A DNA stretch of 12,089 nt from an uncultured Rickettsiales bacterium. Lineage in GTDB: Bacteria > Pseudomonadota > Alphaproteobacteria > UBA8366. The number at the start of each line of letters is the position of its first letter. Position 1 is the stretch's first letter. Below the pieces are notes generated by a model. The model searched no databases and was not told where the DNA came from. It saw only the letters and a program-made list of their open reading frames with translations. A program made the translations under genes and the position numbers. Positions 1-7,068 of the stretch are shown piece after piece. The stretch is from assembly GCA_913046825.1 (NCBI GenBank), contig CAJWTF010000118.1:1-12089 (forward strand). The letters are read 5' to 3'.

Positions 1-1
1 A

Positions 2-1009
2 GATCCTTACATTCTGATCCACGAGTCGAAGCTCTCTGGCCTGCAGTCAATGCTGCCGTTGCTGGAAGCCGTCGTGCAAAGCGGTCGTCCGCTCCTTGTC
101 CTGGCTGAGGATGTTGAAGGCGAAGCGCTCGCAACGTTGGTTGTTAATCGTCTGCGCGGCGGTCTAAAGGTTGCAGCGGTCAAAGCCCCTGGTTTTGGCG
201 ATCGACGGAAGGCTATGCTGCAGGACATAGCTGTCCTCACCGGTGGCCAAGTTGTCTCTGAAGATCTTGGCATTAAGCTTGAGAACGTGACCATCGACAT
301 GCTGGGTACCGCTAAGCGAGTGTCCATCGATAAGGACAACACGACTGTTATTAATGGCGCCGGCAAGAAGAAAGATATTGAAGGCCGTGTCAATCAGATC
401 CGGGCTCAGATTGAAGAGACGAGCTCAGATTACGATCGTGAAAAATTGCAAGAGCGCCTCGCAAAACTTGCGGGTGGAGTTGCAGTGATCCGCGTTGGCG
501 GCGCTACCGAGATCGAGGTAAAAGAGCGTAAGGATCGCGTTGAGGACGCCATGAACTCAACCCGCGCAGCGGTTGAAGAAGGCATCGTCGCTGGTGGTGG
601 TACAGCTCTTATGAAATCTGTGAAGGCTCTAGACAAGGTTGAGCCTGACAATGCTGATCAAAAAGCCGGTGTAGAAATCGTGCGTAAAGCGATTACCATT
701 CCGTGCAAGCAGATAGCAGAGAATGCGGGATCAGAAGGTGCAGTCATTGTTGGCAAGCTCTCGGACTCGAACGATAAAAACTTCGGCTTCGATGCTCAAT
801 CCGGTAAGTTTGTCGATATGATCAAATCTGGCATTATTGATCCAGCCAAGGTTGTGCGCACGGCACTGCAGGATGCGGCATCCGTTGCCGGTCTTCTCAT
901 CACCACTGAAGCGATGGTGGCAGAGAAAGCCGACGATAAACCGGCCATGCCGGCAATGCCCGGTGGTGACATGGGCGGCATGGGTGGCATGGGTGGCATG
1001 GGAATGTAA
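2..1009 (+). CDS. groL: Chaperonin GroEL (Hsp60), 5'-truncated by window edge
   Basis: The reading frame is already open at base 2 (Asp-Pro-Tyr-Ile-Leu-Ile-His-Glu) and runs 335 codons to TAA. This is roughly the last three fifths of a family usually near 545 residues. It covers part of the apical domain, the second intermediate segment and the second equatorial segment. Recognisable landmarks are [41 protein letters not shown], the ATP-proximal AGGGTAL (normally PGGGTAL) and [16 protein letters not shown]. The C-terminus is the flexible Gly-Gly-Met tail, encoded by 9-base tandem repeats at about 970-1006. GroEL forms the cytosolic folding cage with GroES. groES would be expected upstream, outside the window. 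A Met codon at 50 is internal and not the start. The family assignment is essentially certain. Only paralogue number and essentiality cannot be judged here. Confidence 0.98.
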   Translation, partial: DPYILIHESKLSGLQSMLPLLEAVVQSGRPLLVLAEDVEGEALATLVVNRLRGGLKVAAVKAPGFGDRRKAMLQDIAVLTGGQVVSEDLGIKLENVTIDMLGTAKRVSIDKDNTTVINGAGKKKDIEGRVNQIRAQIEETSSDYDREKLQERLAKLAGGVAVIRVGGATEIEVKERKDRVEDAMNSTRAAVEEGIVAGGGTALMKSVKALDKVEPDNADQKAGVEIVRKAITIPCKQIAENAGSEGAVIVGKLSDSNDKNFGFDAQSGKFVDMIKSGIIDPAKVVRTALQDAASVAGLLITTEAMVAEKADDKPAMPAMPGGDMGGMGGMGGMGM

Positions 1010-1038
1010 TCCAGCCAAAACCGACCACAGGTTATGGG

Positions 1039-1076
1039 ACAGGCCGCAGCAGAAATGCCGCGGCCTGTTTCTTTTT
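1039..1076 (+). terminator. Rho-independent terminator of groEL
   Basis: A perfect 9-bp stem (ACAGGCCGC at 1039-1047 with GCGGCCTGT at 1060-1068) starts 30 bases after the groEL stop. After one A-C mismatch, three more pairs close a GAAA tetraloop at 1052-1055. The 3' arm leads straight into TTTCTTTTT. This is a textbook intrinsic terminator for plus-strand transcription. Confidence 0.9.
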
Positions 1077-1130
1077 GGGCGAAGGCGTGAAAGTGACGGG
1101 CGCGATCGCCATAGATAGGTCGCCATGAAC

Positions 1131-1562
1131 TTATCGTCGGAGCGCAGGAGCAGGGTCTAGCCCTGTACTTGGGTGGTGTGTCGTTTGTGGGTAAAGGTGC
1201 GGGCGTGGCAGGCGCTTTTGGCGCGGTACTGCCGTCCCCTTGCAGCACATGGCCCATATCGAAGAAGGCGCATAGACCAGGGCCGGGTGATCGCCGAGGG
1301 CAGTCTCATTGAAGACTTGGTTCCAGATATCGCCGCCTAGCCGGTTGACAGCTTGCTGGACGTTCTCGATCTGGACGTCGAAGTTGCGGCCCCATTCCCG
1401 ATTTAACACGGCTTTGATTTCTTGGCGTTCTTGTTCGGCTTGCTGCCAATATCGGGCACTAGCCTCAGCCGCTTGTTCACGAAACCGATCGTGCTTGGAT
1501 TCCGCCATTTCGGCGGGCATGTGTACCGCGTGAGCGGCGTCGCGAAACCAATCGAACAGCAT
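1131..1562 (-). pseudogene. Decayed phage structural (scaffold/capsid-assembly-like) protein fragment
   Basis: The minus-strand frame from ATG 1562 encodes a charged, helical segment (FREQAAEASARYWQQAEQE, then LNREWGRNFDVQIENVQQAVNRLG, then LGDHPALVYA). From memory this resembles the C-terminal half of podovirus-type scaffold/capsid-assembly proteins found in alphaproteobacterial prophages, which carry a conserved G-(N/D)-H-P-A-L-V motif. Just after this motif the reading jumps frame. At 1267-1271 the sequence has two bases too many or one too few. The frame that then continues gives the expected Phe-Phe-Asp-Met-Gly-His followed by a Pro/Ala-rich tail (visible to about 1200). The upstream half of such a protein is also missing. 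I read it as a relic truncated at the 5' end and frameshifted. No neighbouring phage genes survive. Family identity is moderate; the frameshift reading is inferred from how well the two frames join. Confidence 0.45.
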
Positions 1563-1747
1563 GCTATTACAAGCGCTCGCACTCTCGCGCGTTGAGATTT
1601 GTTACCCGTCGGGCGTCTCCGACCGGCAACCCCGCGCCTAGTCTAGGCCGACCATGGCTTAAAGGTCACGATATGGCTATACTAGATCAACTCGGTTTTC
1701 CCAGCCCTTGGCATGGGCGAACTCGGCGCCGGGGCCCGACAGGTCCG

Positions 1748-1776
1748 CCATCCACGAAATAATTTGTCGTGAATGG
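1748..1776. repeat. Imperfect inverted repeat (hairpin)
   Basis: CCATCCACGA (1748-1757) pairs with TCGTGAATGG (1767-1776) at nine of ten positions around a 9-base AT-rich loop. No T-run follows on either strand, so it is not a standard terminator. Its position about 80-110 bases upstream of the candidate promoter would allow an operator role, but nothing shows this. Confidence 0.4.
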
Positions 1777-1857
1777 GTGTCCGCCGAGTGGCCGTATTAT
1801 TCGCCGTTGCAAAATGTCGCTGTCTCTAATGCTTCACTAATGTAAGCGCTCCTTAGT

Positions 1858-1885
1858 TTGATGAATCTGATGTAATGTCTAATAC
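1858..1885 (+). promoter_or_regulatory. Candidate sigma70-type promoter for the kinase/enolase-like operon
   Basis: TTGATG (1858-1863) and TAATAC (1880-1885) are separated by 16 bases within the most AT-rich part of the intergenic stretch. Transcription would begin near 1892 and leave a leader of about 75 bases before the kinase ATG. This is a motif match only. Confidence 0.35.
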
Positions 1886-1968
1886 AAATAAAAAATATTC
1901 CCAATCAAGTATTCGTCTCGATTGCAGGACGGGCAAAGGCTGATACTGCCGCTGGCGGGGGAGCGAAT

Positions 1969-2979
1969 ATGAATGATGACGCAGCCAAAGCGATCATTGC
2001 CAGAGCCTTGCACAGATTTGGTTTGATTTCGGTGGATACAATTCCGAAGATGAAACCGCTGACTGGCGGTGTTTCGTCCGATATCTGGCGTGTTGTGCTG
2101 CCGGGTAGGGTCGTTTGCGTAAAACGGGCACTCGCCAAATTAAAGGTAGCAGCAGACTGGCGCGCACCGATTGGCCGCAACGCCTATGAGGTGGCATGGT
2201 TTGAGACCGCCGCGCAATTTGCGCCGAATGCAGTACCTGAAATTGTCGCCCACGATGCGGAAGATGGCCTTTTCGTCATGGAATATCTGGACCCCACGGA
2301 GTATCGCCTTTGGAAGGCGGCGCTGCTGGAGGGGGAGGCGGATGTCGGCGCAGCCGAGTCCGTGGCGCAAATTTTGGCGCAAATCCATGCCGGTAGTGCG
2401 GGCGATGCTGATGTTGCGCACCGTTTTGATACCGACGGGACCTTTCATGCCATCCGGCTGGAGCCTTATCTGGAAGCGACTGCGGGCGCACATCCGGAGT
2501 ATTCGGAGAGATTGATGGAACTGTCCGCGCGGACGGCCGCGATCAAAAAAACTCTCGTCCACGGCGATGTTAGCCCGAAGAATATTCTTTTGGGTCCGCA
2601 GGGGCCGGTGTTCTTGGATGCGGAATGCGCGTGGTATGGCGATCCCGCCTTCGATGCTGCGTTTTGTCTCAATCATTTGCTGCTGAAAGGGGCGTGGCGG
2701 CCCGATCGGGCGGCGGCCTATCTCAACTGTTTTCTCGCTTTTGGCCACGCTTATCTGGACGGAGCCGATTGGGAGCCGGTCGATGCATTGGAAGCGCGCG
2801 TGGCCACGCTGTTGCCGGGCTTGTTTCTGGCCCGGATCGATGGCAAATCGCCGGTCGAATATCTCACGCAAGATGCGCAGAAAAATAAGGTCCGTCGGGC
2901 GGCAAACCAGTTGTTACAGAAACCAGTCAGTCGGCTCGCCGAGGTCGCGGCGGTTTGGGAGAGGGAAGTGAAAGCATGA
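1969..2979 (+). CDS. Aminoglycoside-phosphotransferase (APH)-fold small-molecule kinase
   Basis: This 336-residue protein has the layout of the APH/choline-kinase family. A Gly-rich nucleotide loop (LTGGVSSDIW, about 31-40) is followed by the strand lysine in VCVKRAL (K52). Next come an acidic hinge, VMEYLD (103-108), the catalytic loop HGDVSPKN (198-205; D200, N205) and the metal-binding FLDAE (D217, E219). It should transfer the gamma-phosphate of ATP to a hydroxyl of a small molecule in the cytosol. The family includes antibiotic, sugar, choline and methylthioribose kinases, so the substrate is open. ATG 1969 is preceded by GGGGGAG (1957-1963). The TGA overlaps the next gene's ATG (ATGA, 4 bases), which indicates translational coupling with the enolase-like protein. 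That makes a metabolic kinase more likely than a resistance enzyme; this last point is inference. Confidence 0.88.
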   Translation: MNDDAAKAIIARALHRFGLISVDTIPKMKPLTGGVSSDIWRVVLPGRVVCVKRALAKLKVAADWRAPIGRNAYEVAWFETAAQFAPNAVPEIVAHDAEDGLFVMEYLDPTEYRLWKAALLEGEADVGAAESVAQILAQIHAGSAGDADVAHRFDTDGTFHAIRLEPYLEATAGAHPEYSERLMELSARTAAIKKTLVHGDVSPKNILLGPQGPVFLDAECAWYGDPAFDAAFCLNHLLLKGAWRPDRAAAYLNCFLAFGHAYLDGADWEPVDALEARVATLLPGLFLARIDGKSPVEYLTQDAQKNKVRRAANQLLQKPVSRLAEVAAVWEREVKA

Positions 2980-4259
2980 CAGGATCGAAAATCACTTCGG
3001 TGCGAGGGCGACGGGTCTGGGATTCGCGCGGCTGGCCCACGGTCGAAGGGGAAGTTGAATTGGTGGACGGCGCGGTTGGCCGTGCCATCGCACCCGCCGG
3101 GGCATCACGCGGCAGTGGCGAAGCAGTCGATTTGCGCGATGGCGGGGAGACCTTTGGTGGACTTGACGTTTTGCGGGCAATTGAAGGCGTGAATGGCGCA
3201 ATTGCGGAAGCCCTGACCGGATTAGATGCGGCCGATCAGAAAACAGTTGATGAGCGCATGATTGAGTTGGACGGCACTGAGAATAAATCGCGCCTTGGGG
3301 GCAATGCGACTGTGGCGATCTCGATGGCGGTGGCGCATGCGGCGGCGATGGCAGCGGGCCAACCGCTTTGGCGGTATCTTGGTGGTGAGAACGCCGGCCC
3401 GATGCCACTTCCCGAAATCCAAATCTTCGGCGGCGGCGCTCATGCTGCCAGACGGGTCGACGTACAGGACTTCATGGTGATCGCGACCGGTACGGAAGAT
3501 TACGCGACAGCCCTCGATTGGACGGCCGAAGTCTACCGGGCGGCAGGTAGTCTCATGGAAGAAAAAGGATTGCTCGAAGGGGTCGCGGACGAGGGCGGCT
3601 ATTGGCCGGCATTCGAAACCAACGAAGCGGCGCTGGATGCCTTGCTGGCGTCGATTGAACGTTCAGGCCTCACGCCGGGAGACGACGTCTCGATCTCGCT
3701 CGACGTGGCGGCATCTGAATTTGGCAAGAACGGACGATATCGGCTAGGCTTGGAAGAGCGCGAACTCGACAGCGATGGATTGAGTGAAATGTTAGAAGGT
3801 TGGGTTGGGCGCTATCCTATCGTCTCCATCGAAGACCCGCTCGGCGAAGACGATGAAGCGGGATTACGCAAGTTCACAGTGGCTCTTGGTGATCGCATTC
3901 AGATTATCGGCGACGACTATCTGGTGACGAATGCGGATCGGGTCCAGGCTGCGGGCGCGGGTGGTGTTTGCAACGCCTTGCTTTGTAAGCCCAACCAAGC
4001 GGGAACCCTCACGGAAGCGAAAGCTGCGGCGGACGCGGCCAACGGCGCTGGTTTCGGCGTGGTTGTCTCCGCCCGCTCCGGAGAGACAGAAGACGCGACT
4101 ATCGTCCACCTCGCGGTCGGTTGGAGTGCGCCTCAACTAAAGGTTGGCTCCTTCGCTCGCTCCGAACGTATGGTGAAGTGGAATGAAGGCCTTCGTGTCG
4201 CTGAACAACTGCCAAATGGCGGTAAATTATGGCCCAAAAGCAGCTATCCCTGGGCTTAA
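2976..4259 (+). CDS. Enolase-superfamily protein with altered active site
   Basis: This 427-residue protein aligns along its length with enolase (phosphopyruvate hydratase). It shows VWDSRGWPTVE, LGGNATVAISMAVA, GGGAHAARRVDVQDFM, ADEGG, SLDVAASEF, PIVSIEDPLGEDD, GDDYLVTN, LLCKPNQAGTLTEA, SARSGETEDATI and QLKVGS. The three metal ligands (D243, E286, D313), the general-base lysine (K338), the second lysine (K389), H156 and E206 are kept. Canonical features that differ are the mobile-loop Ser (A41 in APAGAS), the Glu of QEFM (D165), the His of SHRSGET (A366) and the Phe of KFNQ (P339). It probably still binds Mg2+ and a phosphorylated carboxylate, but chemistry or substrate may have changed. ATG 2976, with purine-rich GAGAGGGAAGTG just upstream and ATGA overlap with the kinase stop, is preferred over an in-frame TTG at 2955. 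A separate true enolase is presumably encoded elsewhere. Confidence 0.85.
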   Translation: MTGSKITSVRGRRVWDSRGWPTVEGEVELVDGAVGRAIAPAGASRGSGEAVDLRDGGETFGGLDVLRAIEGVNGAIAEALTGLDAADQKTVDERMIELDGTENKSRLGGNATVAISMAVAHAAAMAAGQPLWRYLGGENAGPMPLPEIQIFGGGAHAARRVDVQDFMVIATGTEDYATALDWTAEVYRAAGSLMEEKGLLEGVADEGGYWPAFETNEAALDALLASIERSGLTPGDDVSISLDVAASEFGKNGRYRLGLEERELDSDGLSEMLEGWVGRYPIVSIEDPLGEDDEAGLRKFTVALGDRIQIIGDDYLVTNADRVQAAGAGGVCNALLCKPNQAGTLTEAKAAADAANGAGFGVVVSARSGETEDATIVHLAVGWSAPQLKVGSFARSERMVKWNEGLRVAEQLPNGGKLWPKSSYPWA

Positions 4260-4260
4260 G

Positions 4261-5709
4261 TTACAGAAGACGGGTTTCTTTTTCGCGCGACCAATCCTCA
4301 ACCCGTGCAATTCGGATGAGATTGGTGGCGCCCGGAGTCCCGAATGGGACGCCCGCCGTGATGATGATCCGCTCGCCTGGATGTGCGAAACCGTCATTGT
4401 AGACGTGCTGCCCAGCGCGGCTGGTCATGTCCTCGAAATCATTGGCATCGCTCGTGAAGATGCTGTGTACCCCCCAGACAGCCGCTAGTCGACGCGCGGT
4501 CCCCTGATTTGGGGTCAAGCCGATGATCGGAACGTCCGGCCGTTCCCGTGCCGCGCGCAGTGTCGTAGAGCCTGACGTAGTGTAGGTGACGATGGCGGCG
4601 GCAGAAAGCGTGTGTGCGATCTGGCGGGCAGCGGCACTAATGGCGTCGGCGGAGGTGGATTCAGGTTTCGGGTGGTTCGCATCCATGGTAAAGCGCCAGA
4701 GTGAATCCCGTTCAACCCGCTCAATGATCCGGTTCATCATTTGAACGGATTCGACGGGGAACTGTCCGGCGGCGGTTTCCGCCGACAACATCACCGCGTC
4801 CGCTCCGTCATAGACCGCCGTGGCCACGTCGGATGCTTCGGCCCGCGTCGGTTGTGGCGAATCGATCATAGATTCAAGCATCTGCGTCGCAACGATCACT
4901 GGTTTGCCGGTTTGCCGACAAGCCCGCAGAATACGTCGTTGTAGGACGGGTACGTCTTCCGGCGGCATTTCGACGCCAAGATCGCCACGTGCCACCATGA
5001 CCGCGTCGCTCAACTCAATAATCTCGTCCAAACGGTCTATGGCTGCGGGCTTCTCCAGTTTGGTCAGTATCGGCGCGCGTCCCGCGATCAAGCGTCGTGC
5101 TTCCGCCAAGTCTTCGGGTCTTTGGATAAAGGATAGCGCACACCAGTCGACTCCGTGATCGAGGCCAAACTGCATATCCTTGCGGTCTTTTTCGGTGAGC
5201 GACGATATCGGCAGAACGACCCCGGGGACGTTCACACCTTTATGATTTGAGATCTTACCGCCGATGACGACGACGGTCTCCGCAAAATCCTTCCCGCAGT
5301 CGGTTACTCTCAGGCGAATTTTTCCATCGTTCACGAGAAGATCGCTATCGGCCTCTAGCGCCGCAAAAATTTCGGGGTGCGGTAGACACGCTCTGTCTGC
5401 ATTGCCCAGCGTTTTGTCCATATCAAAGCGGAAGCTGCGGCCGTTTTCCAGTATGGCAGAGCCACTCTCGAAGTCGCCGACGCGTAATTTAGGGCCCTGT
5501 AAATCTATCATGATAGCAATCGGGCGTTTAGCGTCCTGCTCTATTGTGCGGATCGCCTCAATGCTTCGGCGGTGGTCGTCGTGAGTGCCATGGCTGAAAT
5601 TCAACCGAAATACATCAACGCCGGCTTCGAATAGGGTGCGAATTTTCTCCTCGGTCGAGCTTGCGGGTCCAAGAGTCGCCACAATTTTCGTCATATGCGT
5701 ACGTCGCAT
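4261..5709 (-). CDS. pyk: Pyruvate kinase
   Basis: This enzyme converts phosphoenolpyruvate and ADP to pyruvate and ATP, the last step of glycolysis, in the cytosol. At 482 residues it has normal bacterial length. The N-terminal KIVATLGPASS leads to FRLNFSHG (R35, N37, S39), then IMIDLQGPKLRVG. The B domain follows, then LTEKDRKDMQFGLDHGVDWCALSF, the active-site signature ILTKLEK (K217, E219), ARGDLG (D243, metal), ATQMLESM (T275) and PTRAEASDVATAVYDGADAVMLSAETA. A C-terminal allosteric-type domain (about 345-482) is present. ATG 5709 is favoured because an AGG lies seven bases upstream and the family often begins Met-Arg-Arg; the internal ATG at 5694 lacks a ribosome site. The 3' end is one base from the convergent enolase-like gene. 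It lies 59 bases downstream of the DUF971 gene and is possibly co-transcribed with that block. Confidence 0.96.
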   Translation of the reverse strand: MRRTHMTKIVATLGPASSTEEKIRTLFEAGVDVFRLNFSHGTHDDHRRSIEAIRTIEQDAKRPIAIMIDLQGPKLRVGDFESGSAILENGRSFRFDMDKTLGNADRACLPHPEIFAALEADSDLLVNDGKIRLRVTDCGKDFAETVVVIGGKISNHKGVNVPGVVLPISSLTEKDRKDMQFGLDHGVDWCALSFIQRPEDLAEARRLIAGRAPILTKLEKPAAIDRLDEIIELSDAVMVARGDLGVEMPPEDVPVLQRRILRACRQTGKPVIVATQMLESMIDSPQPTRAEASDVATAVYDGADAVMLSAETAAGQFPVESVQMMNRIIERVERDSLWRFTMDANHPKPESTSADAISAAARQIAHTLSAAAIVTYTTSGSTTLRAARERPDVPIIGLTPNQGTARRLAAVWGVHSIFTSDANDFEDMTSRAGQHVYNDGFAHPGERIIITAGVPFGTPGATNLIRIARVEDWSREKETRLL

Positions 5710-5768
5710 TCGAATGCCTAAATGTTCTAATGCCCGTAACTGACAGGCCGGAATTGGAAAATGATACC

Positions 5769-6146
5769 TTAAGGGTCGCGGCTCAGCCCTTTTTCTTCAA
5801 GGTTTTTAAGATAATCGCCCCAAATCTCATCTTTATGGCAACCGACGTGATAAAGGTACTGCCAGCTAAAGATGCCGGTATCGTGGAGATCGTCGAACTT
5901 GATGCGAATGGCATAATTTCCGACTGGCTCTAGCTCTATGATGCCGACGCGGCGGCGTCCAGCAACGGTTTTCTTTTGGTCAGGTACATGACCTTGAACC
6001 TCGGCCGATGGGCTTTCGACGCGTAGCAGTTCCGCCGGCAGATCAAATGCCTTGCCATCATCGAATGTGACTTGGAGAATTTTCTCGGCTTTGCGCAAGC
6101 GAATTTGAGTTGGCCAATGTTCGCTTGAATATCCGTCGCCGGGCAT
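5769..6146 (-). CDS. DUF971 (gamma-butyrobetaine hydroxylase N-terminal-like) protein
   Basis: This single-domain protein of 125 residues matches the DUF971 / GBBH-like N-terminal domain. It has PTQIRLRKAEKILQVTFDDGKAFDLPAELLRV, then SPSAEVQGH, then VGNYAIRIKFDDLHDTGIFSWQYLY. The domain also occurs fused to 2-oxoglutarate oxygenases, but here it stands alone; standalone bacterial copies are often near iron-sulfur or housekeeping genes. The exact role is not established. ATG 6146 is chosen. A TTG at 6155, overlapping the Trm112 stop, is an alternative that adds three residues. Either way the gene is within a few bases of its upstream neighbour and so in the same operon. Confidence 0.85.
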   Translation of the reverse strand: MPGDGYSSEHWPTQIRLRKAEKILQVTFDDGKAFDLPAELLRVESPSAEVQGHVPDQKKTVAGRRRVGIIELEPVGNYAIRIKFDDLHDTGIFSWQYLYHVGCHKDEIWGDYLKNLEEKGLSRDP

Positions 6147-6151
6147 GTCGC

Positions 6152-6340
6152 TCAATCATCCATCTCGCGGGCTTCACCAACCAGCATGATTGGGATACCG
6201 TCGCGGATCGGATAGGCCAGTTTGGCTTGTTCGCTAATGAGCTCGCTATTCTCCCGATCGTACTTGAGCGGGCCTTTTGTCAGTGGGCACACGAGCAGTT
6301 CAAGGAGTTTTGGGTCGAGTTGCGATGCTGTATTTGCCAT
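6152..6340 (-). CDS. Trm112-like small protein (UPF0434/YcaR type)
   Basis: This protein of 62 residues has the family pattern [17 protein letters not shown], then [24 protein letters not shown]. The eukaryotic and archaeal relatives activate methyltransferases that modify tRNA, rRNA and release factors; the bacterial role is less clear. Only one cysteine (in CPLTKG) remains of the zinc-binding set, as is common in the bacterial branch. ATG 6340 is used because AAGGA lies about eight bases upstream. A GTG at 6373 would add eleven residues ([11 protein letters not shown]) that do not look like the family. The stop falls next to the DUF971 start. Confidence 0.9.
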   Translation of the reverse strand: MANTASQLDPKLLELLVCPLTKGPLKYDRENSELISEQAKLAYPIRDGIPIMLVGEAREMDD

Positions 6341-6378
6341 AAACCGATCCTTTCGGTGGCGGTAAGTCGTCACGTGAA

Positions 6379-7068
6379 TTATTGGGGTCGTAAATCACTT
6401 CCCTCAAACGAATGCGACGCCATTTCCGCAATCGCCGTTAAGATATCACTGCGGCTATAGAGGTTTTCGGCTTCCAATAACGCTTGTTTCTCCGCCGACG
6501 TAAATGGACTCGACATAGCCAGTGCATTGATGAGCCACTCGTCTTCCGCTTCGTCAATCGCCGTCCAGTCTAAAGAAATACCATTAATTTCAAAATAACG
6601 TCGCATCGCGACCAGTAGATTTCTTCGATCGAGTGCTGTCTCACTTACGTTGTAGTCGGATTCAAACTCGCTCCAATCGGCTTTGAACCGTCGGTAACCG
6701 CGTGTGGTTTGGATTTCGTCGCCAAGTTTGAAGCGACAGATACCCTCTAATGACAATTGAAAATGACCATCTTGGCTCTCTTGGTAAGACGCAATTTTGC
6801 CCGCGCATCCCATGGAATAGAGTGGTAGTTTCTCGTCGTACAAATTTTTGATTCGCCCTTGCGGTGTAATCGGCACTTCCTCTGGATCCACTGGTTGTAC
6901 CATGCCGATGATACGTTCATTTGCGAGGGCATCGCTCGTCATGTTGCGATAGCGCGGCTCGAATATGTTCAGCGGCAGCATACCCCTTGGCAGCAATAGA
7001 GCGCCGGACAGCGGAAAAACCGGGATACTTGCCGGTAGATCATTAAAACTGTTGACGTCGGCGCTCAT
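6379..7068 (-). CDS. Lon N-terminal (substrate-binding) domain protein, no protease domain
   Basis: This 229-residue protein begins with the typical Lon N-domain strand-turn pattern ([26 protein letters not shown], about 15-40). It continues through IIGMVQP and [32 protein letters not shown]. The C-terminal half is a helical bundle. There is no Walker motif and no Ser-Lys protease dyad, so it is the standalone family rather than a truncated Lon. It may bind misfolded or regulatory proteins; no activity is shown for most members. Its ATG overlaps the thioredoxin gene's TGA (ATGA), so the two are translationally coupled. The Trm112-like gene follows after 38 bases. Confidence 0.93.
   Translation of the reverse strand: MSADVNSFNDLPASIPVFPLSGALLLPRGMLPLNIFEPRYRNMTSDALANERIIGMVQPVDPEEVPITPQGRIKNLYDEKLPLYSMGCAGKIASYQESQDGHFQLSLEGICRFKLGDEIQTTRGYRRFKADWSEFESDYNVSETALDRRNLLVAMRRYFEINGISLDWTAIDEAEDEWLINALAMSSPFTSAEKQALLEAENLYSRSDILTAIAEMASHSFEGSDLRPQ

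Larger units (their letters stand above)
1563..1968. other. Gene-free intergenic stretch upstream of the kinase operon
   Basis: I see no credible coding region in these 406 bases. The stretch holds a short odd palindrome (GCCTAG-T-CTAGGC, 1636-1648), an imperfect hairpin at 1748-1776 and an AT-rich 3' part (about 1795-1910) with a candidate promoter. The 5' part could be more of the decayed phage region, since the truncated relic begins at its left edge. Confidence 0.5.

Noticed and set aside
731..1126. Minus-strand frames over the groEL 3' end
   Set aside because: The translation contains repeated His-Ala-Thr arising from the Gly-Gly-Met repeat read backwards, so it is a shadow of groEL.
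2140..2871. 243-codon open frame on the minus strand across the kinase gene
   Set aside because: It is antisense to a clearly conserved kinase, its translation is Arg/His-rich without family features, and it lacks a ribosome site. It is a by-product of the codon bias of the real gene.
4183..4488. Plus-strand frame spanning the enolase-like/pyruvate kinase junction
   Set aside because: It begins inside the enolase-like gene in another frame and continues antisense to pyruvate kinase; no protein family is recognisable.
5661..5933. Plus-strand frame between pyruvate kinase and DUF971 genes
   Set aside because: It lies antisense to the ends of two real genes and the intergenic spacer, with no ribosome site and no recognisable domain.
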